A program made the position numbers and the translations under genes. 64,000 nt of DNA from Sulfolobales archaeon HS-7. GTDB lineage: Archaea > Thermoproteota > Thermoprotei_A > Sulfolobales > Sulfolobaceae. The notes under the pieces were generated by a model that was not told where the DNA came from, made no database searches, and worked only from the letters and a program-made list of their open reading frames with translations. Below are positions 11,673 through 19,976 of this stretch, one piece after another; within the stretch, counting starts at the first letter, position 1; every line of letters begins with the position of its first letter. Location of the stretch: positions 1,163,369 to 1,227,368 of the forward strand of contig AP024596.1 in assembly GCA_019704295.1 (NCBI GenBank). The letters are read 5' to 3'.

Positions 11673-11709
11673 AAATATCATATTCAGAAATATCATATTC
11701 GTGAATATG
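11673..11709 (+). repeat. Tandem 13-bp repeat plus inverted repeat at an ATPase gene start
   Basis: AAATATCATATTC occurs at 11673-11685 and again at 11688-11700. The second copy's CATATTC pairs with GAATATG at 11703-11709, which contains the probable start codon of the next gene. Two copies of a site directly at a start suggest an operator that can block transcription or translation; this is inference. Confidence 0.55.
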
Positions 11710-12960
11710 GTTAATAGGGAGCGGGAACTTAGCGCTCTGAAAAAGAGGCTGTCGTCAAACGACTTGGAGTTGATCATAATTTACGGAAGGAGGAGGATAG
11801 GAAAGACTTTCCTTGTCCTTAACGCGTTGGAAGGAGAATCTATCTATTATTTGGCGACAGAGAGGAACAACCTTAGGAAGTTCAAGGAGTTAGCTGAGAA
11901 TAAGTTCCATGAACTAAAGTACGTAAGGGAGGAATGGGAATCGATTTTCCACTACCTTAGGGATAAGGTTATCGTAATTGACGAGTTCCCTTACATGATA
12001 AAGGAAGACCCGAATGTTTTGTCTACGTTTCAAAAGATCGTTGATGAAACCTTGAAGGGGAGTAGAAGTAAGATAATCCTGTTGGGCTCTTCCTTATCCG
12101 TAATGGAAGACGCTCTGGCTTACAAGAGTCCCCTTTACGGAAGGAGGACGGCATCAATAGAGCTTAAGGAATTGAAGTTTAAGGACCTAAAGGGGTTCAA
12201 TTTATCCTTAAGTGATGCCATTGAAATATACGGCTTCGCGGGAGGAGTTCCCTACTACATACTGAAGGCCAAGGTGCCTTTCTTGGATTGGATTAACCAA
12301 GAGTTGAAGCAGATCGATTCCTTCGTGAAAGACGAAATAGACTTTATGTTACGATTCGAATTTCTAGAAACAGGCACTTACAAGGAGATACTTCGGGGAA
12401 TAGCCTCTGGGAAGAATACCCTGGGGGAAATAAGGGATTACATAAAGATAGGCGGAGAGGTCTCGTCTTATCTAAGGAAACTTGAGAGGATCGGAATCAT
12501 AGGAAAGGAATTTCCCCTTGGTCAAAGGAAAGGCGCTAGATATTACGTAAAGGACAACTTTACCTCATTCTGGTTCACGTTCATCTACCCTAACCTCAGT
12601 GCAATTGAGGAGGGAGTATATGAGATAAGTGAGGATGAGTACCATCGATATCTAAGTGAAATTTTCGAGAGGATATGCAGAGAATACATCAAGGACGTGT
12701 ATAAAGTTAGAGCGGAGAGAGTGTGGCATAAGGATGTGGAGATAGACGTTTACGGGAGTGGGATAGCCGGCGAGTGTAAGTGGAGCAATAACGTAGACGG
12801 CGAAAGAGTACTGTATCAACTGATTAGAAAGGTTGAGGAACTTGGGTTAAAAGTAAACAGGTATATCGTTTTTGCGAGGGGATTCTCTAAGGTAGGAGGA
12901 GAGGCAGAGTTCGTAGATTTAAAAAAACTTGAGGAATGGTATCGCGGAGGTAGTTCTTGA
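11707..12960 (+). CDS. AAA+ ATPase with DUF234-type C-terminal domain
   Basis: Archaeal AAA ATPase of the STAND-like PF01637 group. I place the start at ATG 11707 (MVNRERELSALKK), because family members begin there and the 23 residues encoded from an upstream GTG at 11638 are an unrelated hydrophobic tail. Walker A is GRRRIGKT and Walker B is VIVIDEF. The C-terminal half has a winged-helix segment (TLGEIRDYIKIGGEVSSYLRKLERIGII) and FTSFWFTFIYPN, followed by a DUF234-like domain with a nuclease-like EIDVYGSGIAGECKW strand pair. Such ATPases are abundant, often fast-changing accessory genes; their role is unknown, with defence or toxin functions suspected. Confidence 0.8.
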   Translation: MVNRERELSALKKRLSSNDLELIIIYGRRRIGKTFLVLNALEGESIYYLATERNNLRKFKELAENKFHELKYVREEWESIFHYLRDKVIVIDEFPYMIKEDPNVLSTFQKIVDETLKGSRSKIILLGSSLSVMEDALAYKSPLYGRRTASIELKELKFKDLKGFNLSLSDAIEIYGFAGGVPYYILKAKVPFLDWINQELKQIDSFVKDEIDFMLRFEFLETGTYKEILRGIASGKNTLGEIRDYIKIGGEVSSYLRKLERIGIIGKEFPLGQRKGARYYVKDNFTSFWFTFIYPNLSAIEEGVYEISEDEYHRYLSEIFERICREYIKDVYKVRAERVWHKDVEIDVYGSGIAGECKWSNNVDGERVLYQLIRKVEELGLKVNRYIVFARGFSKVGGEAEFVDLKKLEEWYRGGSS

Positions 12961-13386
12961 TAGGGAGAGTGAACTAGAGAGTACTATTTTGAATTTTATC
13001 TGATATGGACGAAAATTAAAAACAACAGTTTCAACTGCCTCAAGCGTTAGTTAAGGGTCGACTATAGATTCCTTTGAAAATTACTACAGCAAAGTTGTAA
13101 ATACCGGGATATAAAAATAGCAGATTCAACCCTACTCCACCGGAAGAGGAGATATAAGCGATCTAAGGAGCAGGTTGGAGATGGATAAGTTACATAAGAC
13201 GCGAGCCAAAACAGCCTGCTCCGAATAGGGCTTGAGTACCTGTTCTTCATGACGGTTAACACGGACAGGGTAATTCGACCCGTTAACATGAAGGGAGTGA
13301 AACTCCTCAGAACCGTTGAAACAGGTTAGGAGTGCCCTATGTCTGAATACGTTTAAGTCGCGTTAAAGTAGAACAATCTCTATCAT
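12961..13386. other. Non-coding stretch with gene relics
   Basis: No intact gene is visible. A possible transposase tail is listed separately at 13198-13329. The rest is AT-rich sequence with scattered stops in all frames. Confidence 0.4.
13198..13329 (+). pseudogene. tnpB: Possible decayed tnpB (IS605 OrfB) C-terminal fragment
   Basis: One frame runs for 43 codons to a TAG: it begins DASQNSLLRIGLEYL and ends RPVNMKGVKLLRTVETG. The first part resembles the (D)xNASxNxLR block after the TnpB zinc ribbon, and the end looks like the tails of Sulfolobales TnpB proteins. There is no start codon and nothing of the RuvC domain upstream. Weak call; only a protein search would settle it. Confidence 0.3.
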
Positions 13387-13845
13387 CTAAATTCCTGATT
13401 CGAAACTTACCCTGCATTTTCTAATAGTTCTCCCTACAATAAATTTTCCATAAGGCAGTTCAAGTATCGCACCGTATTTTCTTATCTCATTACTCCAACT
13501 TTCCAATTTCTCGTAAGCGTTAATTTTGTCATACGTAACGCAGAACGCTATAGACACTCCCATTAGAACAGTTCCGAGAGTTAGATTATTTTCGAATTGA
13601 TCCGTTGTCATAATAGTAGTGTCCAAATAAACACCCGTATCTTTAAGGAATTTTAACCTTACCTCGTTAAACCTCAATCGTTTTGACTCGTCCTCTACAA
13701 CGAGTAATACATCTAAATCAGAGTCCTTGCGGTATTTACCTATAACCCTGCTTCCAAAGAATATTATTGCAAGTGTTTCGTTTCCTTTTAACAACGAAGT
13801 AGCTATCCTAAATAACTCCATGTTTTCTAAGGTATTTTTCTGCAA
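13387..13845 (-). CDS. MNT-type nucleotidyltransferase (HEPN partner)
   Basis: Minimal nucleotidyltransferase of the DNA polymerase beta fold. The metal and nucleotide motif is intact: GS at 31-32, then D41, D43 and D45 in RKDSDLDVLL. In MNT/HEPN toxin-antitoxin pairs the MNT protein neutralises the HEPN toxin, in known cases by adding AMP groups to it. It overlaps the upstream HEPN gene by 38 bases, so the two are coupled. The 100 residues after the motif form the usual alpha/beta remainder, and the gene looks complete. Confidence 0.8.
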   Translation of the reverse strand: MQKNTLENMELFRIATSLLKGNETLAIIFFGSRVIGKYRKDSDLDVLLVVEDESKRLRFNEVRLKFLKDTGVYLDTTIMTTDQFENNLTLGTVLMGVSIAFCVTYDKINAYEKLESWSNEIRKYGAILELPYGKFIVGRTIRKCRVSFESGI

Positions 13846-14236
13846 TCCCGATCACTTGTTCAGAGTACTCTATTCCTCGTTTGCACATTTCTTCGTTAAC
13901 AAACTCCTCAGGAGTAGTTATGTTATTCCCATTAAAGAATGGATATCTTGAGATGTTCCATGCGCTGGAAAGGTAGTCTAGTGCATTCAGAACTACGTCT
14001 AATTCGTTTCCAATATCTTGTAAAAGGTTTGAAGCGTCTGCTATGACGTCGTGCTCCTTCTTATATACTAGTTTTAGCTCCAACATGGCTTTTACGCTTT
14101 TCTCAACAGATTGCTGAGAGTAGAAGAAGCACTCAGGATAATCTTTAAGCTCTAGGGCCCTCTTGGCTCTAACGTTATCCTGTTTTGCAACGTTATAGAA
14201 AGCCCTAGCATACTCCCTGAACTTAGGAGGAATCAC
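13808..14236 (-). CDS. HEPN domain protein
   Basis: A 142-residue helical HEPN protein. ECFFYSQQSVEKSVKAMLEL (35-54) is the typical second-helix signature. Known HEPN toxins are RNases with an R-X4-6-H motif; here the equivalent site appears to be R97 in SRYPFFNGN and no histidine follows at the right distance, so RNase activity is doubtful. It lies upstream of, and overlaps, the MNT gene. The gene order (HEPN then MNT) is the reverse of the second pair at 14573-15464. Confidence 0.75.
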   Translation of the reverse strand: MIPPKFREYARAFYNVAKQDNVRAKRALELKDYPECFFYSQQSVEKSVKAMLELKLVYKKEHDVIADASNLLQDIGNELDVVLNALDYLSSAWNISRYPFFNGNNITTPEEFVNEEMCKRGIEYSEQVIGIAEKYLRKHGVI

Positions 14237-14572
14237 AGGTTATTTAAAAAGTAAGCGAATAAATTGTTTTGCCCTATCAGCTCATTTGACATCTTCAATT
14301 AGTATGAGAGGTCATACAGTTAAAGAGCTCTAAGGTGAAGATGCCCCGTCCGTAAGGGCGTGGTAGTTCACACAGTTCATAATCTTTGTGAGATTTGTGG
14401 GAGAAAGTAGGGTTTACGCACCCGAGAGGGTAGGGGATTTAGAGAGACGTCAAAATATCTTCTAGATGTATTTGCGAACCAGGTTGAAATGCTTACTGGA
14501 TAGGACTTGCACTCCCGTGTGGCCCTAACCGCGACCAATAACACTTAAATTTACGTAGCCCGAACTATCCTC
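14237..14572. other. Intergenic region between two divergent MNT/HEPN pairs
   Basis: It separates the two pairs and must hold both promoters. Bases 14343-14362 form a hairpin (CCCCGTCC, loop GTAA, GGGCGTGG; one mismatch and one G-T pair) of the kind found at ends of IS200/IS605 elements, and GTAGTTCAC follows. The stretch 14395-14535 is GC-richer, with no frame and features such as CACCCGAGAGGGTAGGGG, and may be what is left of an insertion element. Identity uncertain. Confidence 0.35.
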
Positions 14573-15040
14573 GTGGAGAAGGAACTCGTCGACGCGTTTC
14601 TGAAGGTATACGGGGAAGATCTAATCTCCCTCGTCCTCTTCGGATCCTATGCTAGGGGAGAGCAGAGAAAAGATAGCGACATCGACGTATTGGTTGTCCT
14701 CAAAGAGATTAATGACAGGTACGAGGTAATGAAGAAGTTCATTAAGGTCGACGATATCCTGGAAACTACCTTGTACCCTGAGTTAAGGAAAGAAGGCTTT
14801 GATCCATACGTTTCTCCGGTAATTTACGACGTAAACACTGCCGCGAGGTTCAGGCCCCTCTACATTATGGTTGTGTTTGAGGCGAGGATTCTCTACGACA
14901 GAGGCGGAGTGATGGAAAAAACCTTTTATAGGATCAGGAAGAGGCTTGAGGAACTAGGAGCAAAGAGGGAAAGGCTAGGTAGGGGCTATGTGGTGACTTT
15001 GACAAAGGTAAAGCCGGGGGAGGTAGTTAACTTTGAATAA
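14573..15040 (+). CDS. MNT-type nucleotidyltransferase (second pair)
   Basis: A 155-residue nucleotidyltransferase with GS at 24-25 in LFGSYARGEQR and D34, D36, D38 in KDSDIDVLVV, the catalytic GSX-DXD pattern. The start is GTG at 14573. Its last 8 bases overlap the start of the HEPN gene, so the two form one unit. Compared with the first pair it is clearly related in domain type but very different in sequence, so the two pairs are not a recent duplication. By analogy with studied MNT/HEPN modules it is the likely antitoxin. Confidence 0.82.
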   Translation: MEKELVDAFLKVYGEDLISLVLFGSYARGEQRKDSDIDVLVVLKEINDRYEVMKKFIKVDDILETTLYPELRKEGFDPYVSPVIYDVNTAARFRPLYIMVVFEARILYDRGGVMEKTFYRIRKRLEELGAKRERLGRGYVVTLTKVKPGEVVNFE

Positions 15041-15464
15041 CCTGGAACTGGCGGAAGGGCTTTTACAGGAGGCAAAGATAAGGATTGAGTACGTAGAACT
15101 GGACTTGAAGCAGAACAAGGACTACGCCTTTTGCGTAAGGTTATCTCAGGAGAGCGTTGAATTGAGTATAAAGTCGATGTTGAGGGTCTTATCGATAGAG
15201 TACTCAAAGACCTATGACCCAGGTAGAATCCTCGAGGCAAACAGAGATAAGCTGCCCGACTGGTTAAGCGAGGAGTTAAACAGCGTAACGTACGTCTCTA
15301 GATGGTTAAGGGCGGAGAGGGAGCCATCTATGTATGGTGATGAGGTTGAAGGAATTCCACCTAGTGAGCTCTACAATGAGGATTACTGTGTAAAGGCTAT
15401 GGAGGCTGCCAGGAAGGTTCTCAAGTTAGCGGAGAGGCTCATCTACGAGGTCAAGAGGAAATAG
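15033..15464 (+). CDS. HEPN domain protein (second pair)
   Basis: A 143-residue HEPN protein; CVRLSQESVELSIKSMLR (34-51) is the signature helix. The start is TTG at 15033, inside the end of the MNT gene. The site that is R-X4-6-H in RNase-active HEPN toxins reads REPSMYGDE (R96 with Tyr101), that is, Arg-X4-Tyr without the histidine. A tyrosine here recalls the residue that is AMP-modified in the studied RX4HXY modules; that link is inference. Probably a toxin-antitoxin pair, or a non-catalytic HEPN/MNT complex. Confidence 0.78.
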   Translation: MNNLELAEGLLQEAKIRIEYVELDLKQNKDYAFCVRLSQESVELSIKSMLRVLSIEYSKTYDPGRILEANRDKLPDWLSEELNSVTYVSRWLRAEREPSMYGDEVEGIPPSELYNEDYCVKAMEAARKVLKLAERLIYEVKRK

Positions 15465-15845
15465 AGGACTCTCAAAGAACCTTGGAAGGTGAGAAGCTCA
15501 CCGAGGACACATCTCTAAGTGCGTCTTTTTGGTACCCAGTAATCTTGCTCTACCTAAGATATTAAACCTTCCAAGGGGAAAACGCGTAACACTAGGGATA
15601 AGGATAACAAGTCCCTACAATGGTTAGTCTAATGGGGCTCAGGTTGTCCGAGACAGAAGAGTCAGGGACGACGTTGACGTAAGTAGCGTTCTGGACTCGC
15701 TGTTCTCATAACCACGTTAGAGGCGAAGCATGTAGTGCCTTGTGTAGACTCACCCCCTCATCTCTTGTGCTACGTTTTTTCCCCGTGGAAATGGTTACCC
15801 TGTTGTTAAGGGTTCGACATATAACTTTTCATAGTTACGTGTGCA
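15465..15845. other. Non-coding stretch containing an 11-bp inverted repeat
   Basis: No gene is visible. CCTTGGAAGGT at 15480-15490 is matched exactly in inverted form by ACCTTCCAAGG at 15566-15576, giving a 97-bp unit that might be an RNA stem or a small mobile-element relic. Confidence 0.4.
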
Positions 15846-16928
15846 TCACTTTCTTAAGTAGAACGATAAAATGGGATCTATGACCCTGTATTCATGATCC
15901 ACCTTATCCACAAGCCCTCGATTTTTTAGTATCTTTATCACTCTATATATATTTGATACTTTAACTTCACTTAATTTATCTTCTCTCGCCAAACCTTTTA
16001 ACACCTTGATCTCGTTCTTTGTAAGACCCTCCAGGTCTCTCCTCAACTCTATCTCTACGTTAGGATCTTCAAGGAAGACCTCTATCTTACATTCCCTCTC
16101 AAACACTAAACCGGCCAAATTCAACCACGCAGGAATACCCTCAGTTATTTCGTAGACTTTCTCGTAATGCTCTTTACACCTATCCTTTAACCCCTCGTCT
16201 AGGAACCTTACCGACGTTTCTTTGTCAAATGGTTTGAGTCTCTCGATTTTGAAGTAATTGTAAAAGGGCTCTTTAGCTCCAGTTATCATTTCCTCAATTA
16301 TCCCTGTTTCCGACCCTGAGATCATTACCTCAACGTTTTTACTTTCCTGTAATCTTTTCCTAGTTAACTCCAAGATCTTCGGAAACGGCTATCTAAGAGT
16401 TCTAACCTTTTGAAACTCGTCTATCATAAGCACTACGTTCTTCCCGCTGTCCTCGGCTATCCTTTGAGGTAAAAGCAAAACGTGATCCAGGATTTCACTC
16501 GGTTTCAACTTACTTTCCTTGAAAAGAGTGTAACGATCAATGTAAGACTCTAAATTCGGCATCTTGACGCTTAAGGTCTTGATCGAACCTAGAAACTGAT
16601 TTAACGACCCCACTATAGAGGACGAGATGTTCTTGGTCTTTATTTTAAGCGACTTAGATAGTGCGTCCAACACCAGCTTGCTGGTAATCTCATCAGCGAA
16701 TTCCTCTATTAACGATATTCCCTCTAAACTTATCTTTGCAACTACGTATTCACTGCTCAACTTAACCCTAATGTAGTTGAGGAGTGAGGACTTACCCGTC
16801 CTCCTGGGAGCTAATAATGCTACGGGCTGTCTTCTACTAACATAATTAAGTAATAGGGCAACGTAATCCTCTCTATCGAAGAACTCGTCCTCCTCAGTTA
16901 ACTCTCTGCCAAATACGAATTTGACTAT
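15846..16928 (-). pseudogene. AAA ATPase pseudogene with one in-frame UAG
   Basis: A single frame of 361 codons encodes an archaeal PF01637-type ATPase: KFVFGRELTEEDEFFDRED at the start, Walker A in APRRTGKSS, Walker B VVLMIDEFQKV, sensor region VMISGSETG and a winged-helix C terminus ending IDPILSFYLRK. It is interrupted by one TAG at 16391-16389, just after VRTLR; the frame continues with PFPKILELTRKRL. The expected first codon is ATA at 16928-16926 (IVKFVFG), not ATG, and no ATG, GTG or TTG occurs before Walker A. Two point changes therefore seem to have disabled an otherwise well-kept gene, so the decay is recent. Readthrough by pyrrolysine is not expected in Sulfolobales. Confidence 0.8.
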
Positions 16929-16935
16929 ACGCTAC

Positions 16936-16948
16936 CGATAGTCTATCG
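16936..16948. promoter_or_regulatory. Palindrome upstream of the ATPase pseudogene
   Basis: CGATAG-T-CTATCG is a perfect 13-bp palindrome 8 bases before the expected start of the ATPase pseudogene. Its place suggests an operator overlapping the promoter. Confidence 0.45.
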
Positions 16949-17790
16949 ATACCGTAGTTAAAATTATTTTACACTATTCGTCCTCAAGCAGTTATCTTAT
17001 TCAATAATAGAGAGTAAGAATACAGAGCATAACGAGGACTAATTCCCTCAAGATATTCACCATGATAGAGGATCTAGGAGGGGGTAAGTTTAATCCAGTT
17101 AACGTTTACTTGCAAGGACAGCGAGACTTAACACAGATACCATGGGATTCTCTTTCTCCCACAAAGTTTAATAACCTGGAGACGGTACTAAACAGGCAAT
17201 AAATGTTATTTACTTTGAAAACTTAATTTTAAGTATAAAGTAACCCACTTTACAATGCTTACTCAGGACAATAAGACAGGGGGATTACGAGAAATTAAAC
17301 TCTTTTCCTGACTTCCTAGGCTTAAAAGTATCTGGTTCTACCCTCTAGAAACTTTGAACTTATTACGTCGAAAACCTCTTTTTAGCTTCATTTTCGAGAG
17401 AATGTCATTACCTGTGAGTACACTTAATAAACTTAATTTAATATTACCCCTCCCTTCGTAATTAAGCCAATTTTATTTTAAAGAGATGTATCTTATAACT
17501 TATAGTTTATTTAGTTGTTCACGTTAATTACGTACTGGTCACTGTCACCTCCTAGTGTAGGTATTCGTTCAATTGCCTATTCAGCTCAACAGTAGGCGAC
17601 TCACGGGAATGTAACTGCGTGGAGCTCACATATCCGCAAGGTTCACCCTTTTGGGCACACCATTATCTGCATAAGGGATTATATTAATCGAAAAATTCAA
17701 AATAAACGAATATAAAGATTTCTATTATGAAAAAGGATTTAGTCCTACATTGTGGTTCACTCTAAATTTGTTTTTCCTTCATACTACATA
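16949..17790. other. Long non-coding stretch with a small open frame and a repeat-like segment
   Basis: A 46-codon frame at 17062-17202 (begins MIEDLGGGKFNPVNVYL, ends NLETVLNRQ) is open upstream without a start and looks like the C-terminal piece of a lost gene; I do not recognise it. Bases 17478-17548 resemble 5990-6058. No other coding signal is seen. Confidence 0.4.
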
Positions 17791-17939
17791 GGCAGTTCAC
17801 GTCTTCTTTGCCAATTTAGTTTATTTCAAAAATTGTAACAAATTTAATTCAATACTACCGCAATGACTTGTGGGGATTTACGCTCAATGACTTACTTTAT
17901 TTCATCATCTTTCTCTGAATTACAATTCGCAAAGGAACC
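17791..17939 (-). repeat. Dispersed ~150-bp repeat, copy A
   Basis: Read on the minus strand this matches copies at 38852-39004, 53163-53312 and 54914-55053. Shared blocks in order are GCGAATTGTAATT, AGAAAG with ATGA-AAATA, a CCCCxCAAGTCATTG block, GTATTGAATTAAATT, GTTACAAT and TGAAATAAACT. It contains no coding frame and ends about 60 bases before the coiled-coil nuclease-like gene at 18003. Confidence 0.75.
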
Positions 17940-17970
17940 CTTAATGGCCCATGCCGCTGGTCATAGTGGG

Positions 17971-17980
17971 TTTTTAAATT
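17971..17980 (+). promoter_or_regulatory. Probable TATA box
   Basis: TTTTTAAATT lies 23-32 bases upstream of the ATG at 18003, the usual place for a leaderless archaeal gene. Confidence 0.5.
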
Positions 17981-18002
17981 ACAATATACGATATTCTAAT
18001 AT

Positions 18003-18677
18003 ATGAGTGAAAAGATCGTCAACGACGTCATTAATAATCCTCGGCTCTTGTCGTCGTTGGCTGAAAAAGTCTATGAAAGGCTTAGGGATGACGTGATCAT
18101 AAAGAAGCTAGAGGAGAATAGTGAAGCGATTAAGTCCATGCAAGAGGAGGTAAAGAAGCACGGTGAGGCCATTGAGAAGCTAGAGCAGGCAGTTATCAAG
18201 CAAGGGGAGGCAATACAAAAGCTCCAACTTACAGTAGACGAGCACAGTAAGGCCATCAAGAGGTTAGGGTGGGAGATTAAGAGGTTATCAGTTGAGGTCG
18301 GTAGTTTTACAAATAGGGCCGGGAAGGGGATGGAGAAGACTATGCTCAAACTTTATAAGAAGGCTTTACAGCTCCATGATGTCGACCCGACTAAAGTACA
18401 GCATGGTCTAATAGTCGATGACGTCGGTATCATAGAAAAGGGCAAGGCTTTTGAGGTAGACTTTTATGAGACAAACGATTACGTCTATGTATTTGAGATC
18501 AAAAATTTTGCAGATGAGGGGGCGTTAGAACAGATTATCATTAGGAAGAAGCTCTTCTCTGCAAAGTATAAGGATAAGAAGTTGAAATTGTTCTTAATTG
18601 CTAACTTTGTCGATAAGAAGGTCAGAAAACCGTTAAAAGAAGAGGGCGTGGAAATTATAGCCTCCCACGTGGTATGA
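18003..18677 (+). CDS. Coiled-coil plus PD-(D/E)XK nuclease-like protein (DUF3782-like)
   Basis: A 224-residue protein with two parts. Residues 30-95 form a heptad coiled coil made of near-repeats of about 14 residues (KKHGEAIEKLEQAV, IKQGEAIQKLQLTV, DEHSKAIKRL). Residues 125-224 have the core of a PD-(D/E)XK fold: EVDFYETNDYVYVFEIKNF, where Asp and the E-x-K pair are the expected metal and catalytic residues. Proteins of this build are frequent and variable in crenarchaea; their function is unknown and may involve DNA processing or defence. It stands alone, between a dispersed repeat and a repeat-rich non-coding region. Confidence 0.7.
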   Translation: MSEKIVNDVINNPRLLSSLAEKVYERLRDDVIIKKLEENSEAIKSMQEEVKKHGEAIEKLEQAVIKQGEAIQKLQLTVDEHSKAIKRLGWEIKRLSVEVGSFTNRAGKGMEKTMLKLYKKALQLHDVDPTKVQHGLIVDDVGIIEKGKAFEVDFYETNDYVYVFEIKNFADEGALEQIIIRKKLFSAKYKDKKLKLFLIANFVDKKVRKPLKEEGVEIIASHVV

Positions 18678-19019
18678 GTTAAGGGCTGAACGATACAAAA
18701 ACGAGTAGTATATGACACTGAATTGTGGTACAATGAGTGTTAATCTCACATTTTCAGCCAGCCCTGTCAATACATGCCGAACCCTAACTGCCCTGTTCTT
18801 CTCTCATAACGCCGGTAATAATAAAGAGTACGACTTCCATCATAATTAGTAGTTACTTTTCGTAGCCACTAGTATTTCCAGCATCATCACTCCATCTCCC
18901 TCCTCGTGCCTAGGTATCGATAAAACAATCTCATTTTTGAACCGCTCATTATAATTTTAACTCTTTTTAAATTATCAAAGGAGTAGGCAAATGAATAAAG
19001 TAAATTTACCCCTGAGGTA

Positions 19020-19050
19020 GGAGTGTTCTCATGCAGTCTCCTATTCGATA
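19020..19050 (-). repeat. Partial copy of the inverted-repeat sequence
   Basis: On the minus strand it carries ATCGAATA and ACTGCATGAGAACACTCC, matching the end of the 19145-19296 arm. Confidence 0.6.
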
Positions 19051-19144
19051 TTTATATGTAAAATTATATTAGTAATGCGATATATCGTATTCACCTAGAA
19101 TAGCCCCTCAATAGCATTAGCCACCTAAAAAATCACTGTGCCAA

Positions 19145-19296
19145 CAATGTTCAGTAAAGCACCGCTTAATCAACCATCAACCTTATACCTTCTCACTAAA
19201 TTGGTTAACGAGTTTAATTACCGTTAAAGAAGTCGTTTCTAATCAAGTAGTAATTTCACTACAACTTATCGAATAAGATGACTGTATGAGAACACT
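19145..19296 (+). repeat. Left arm of a long inverted repeat
   Basis: Its last 55 bases (19242-19296) are perfectly repeated in inverse at 19815-19869. The similarity continues outward, with mismatches, to about 19145 on this side and 19966 on the other, so each arm is about 150 bp. Shared blocks include CACTAAATTGGTTAACGAG and ATCGAATAAGATGACTGTAT. Confidence 0.8.
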
Positions 19297-19421
19297 CCTC
19301 GAGGGTTCCGAGGTCCACGGTACTCGCCTAAAGAACCTCGAGGCCCTCGCACATAAGTCTTTTCTAAGTCCAGTTTATCCTTAAGTTTTCGAGTGTATAG
19401 GCTGAAGAAACTAGAACAGTC

Positions 19422-19499
19422 GTTAAAGAAGTAATTTTTTCGTTATACTAATATTTTTACTGTCAACTATAGAATAAGATGACTGCATGAGAACACTCC
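19422..19499 (+). repeat. Third, diverged copy of the arm sequence
   Basis: It repeats CGTTAAAGAAGT and then AGAATAAGATGACTGCATGA followed by GAACACTCC, in the same orientation as the left arm. Confidence 0.65.
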
Positions 19500-19814
19500 C
19501 AACACTCCACCGGAAACACTCTATTCGGAATACGACGCACAACAATCGATCATGATGGCAGAGGAAATACTGGATTACTAAAAGAAACTGTTTGACGAGA
19601 AAAGGAGCAAGTGGCTGGAGACATGATTTGATCTGCCTTTTAGACCTGCGTATTTCATTATTCCATTTTTATTAATAATGATACTTTGACTACTCTAAAA
19701 ACTAAATCGTCCTTGGTCAAGGTCCCACAGGAGAATTCGTGCAGAGGAAGAGAAGTTACAGGACTTAAGACCACTTGCTATTACTCGGACTTTTATGGGC
19801 GTAACCAGTTTAGC

Positions 19815-19966
19815 AGTGTTCTCATACAGTCATCTTATTCGATAAGTTGTAGTGAAATTACTACTTGATCAGGATGCCTTCTTTTAACGATAATTAACCT
19901 CGTTAACCAATTTAGTGGGAAAGGTATAGGGTTATAAGGTGTTAACTAATGCCTTACTGGACATTG
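19815..19966 (-). repeat. Right arm of a long inverted repeat
   Basis: It is the inverse partner of 19145-19296, perfect over 19815-19869. The centre between the arms is 518 bp. The right arm ends 11 bases before the stop of the AAA_14 ATPase gene on the minus strand. Confidence 0.8.
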
Positions 19967-19976
19967 CTTGCTTTTT

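Larger units (their letters stand above)
18678..19976. other. Repeat-rich non-coding region with gene relics
   Basis: About 1.3 kb without an intact gene. It contains the 55-bp inverted repeat pair and partial copies listed separately. Between the arms, around 19518-19625, a frame reads YDAQQSIMMAEEILDY, stop, KKLFDEKRSKWLE, stop, which looks like a relic of a helical HEPN- or paREP1-like gene. A frame opening at 19686 is probably chance. Confidence 0.5.

Noticed and set aside
11638..11706. N-terminal 23 residues of the ATPase from a GTG start
   Set aside because: They are hydrophobic, unlike the family, and overlap the repeat/operator sequence; the family begins at the ATG at 11707.
13062..13289. 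Minus-strand 75-residue frame
   Set aside because: Composition is unlike a protein and the opposite strand carries the more meaningful tnpB-like frame.
15846..16928. Pyrrolysine-coding UAG in the ATPase gene
   Set aside because: Pyrrolysine machinery is not known in Sulfolobales, and the missing start codon independently points to gene decay.
19686..19868. Plus-strand 60-residue frame
   Set aside because: It runs into the inverted-repeat arm and has no protein-like pattern.
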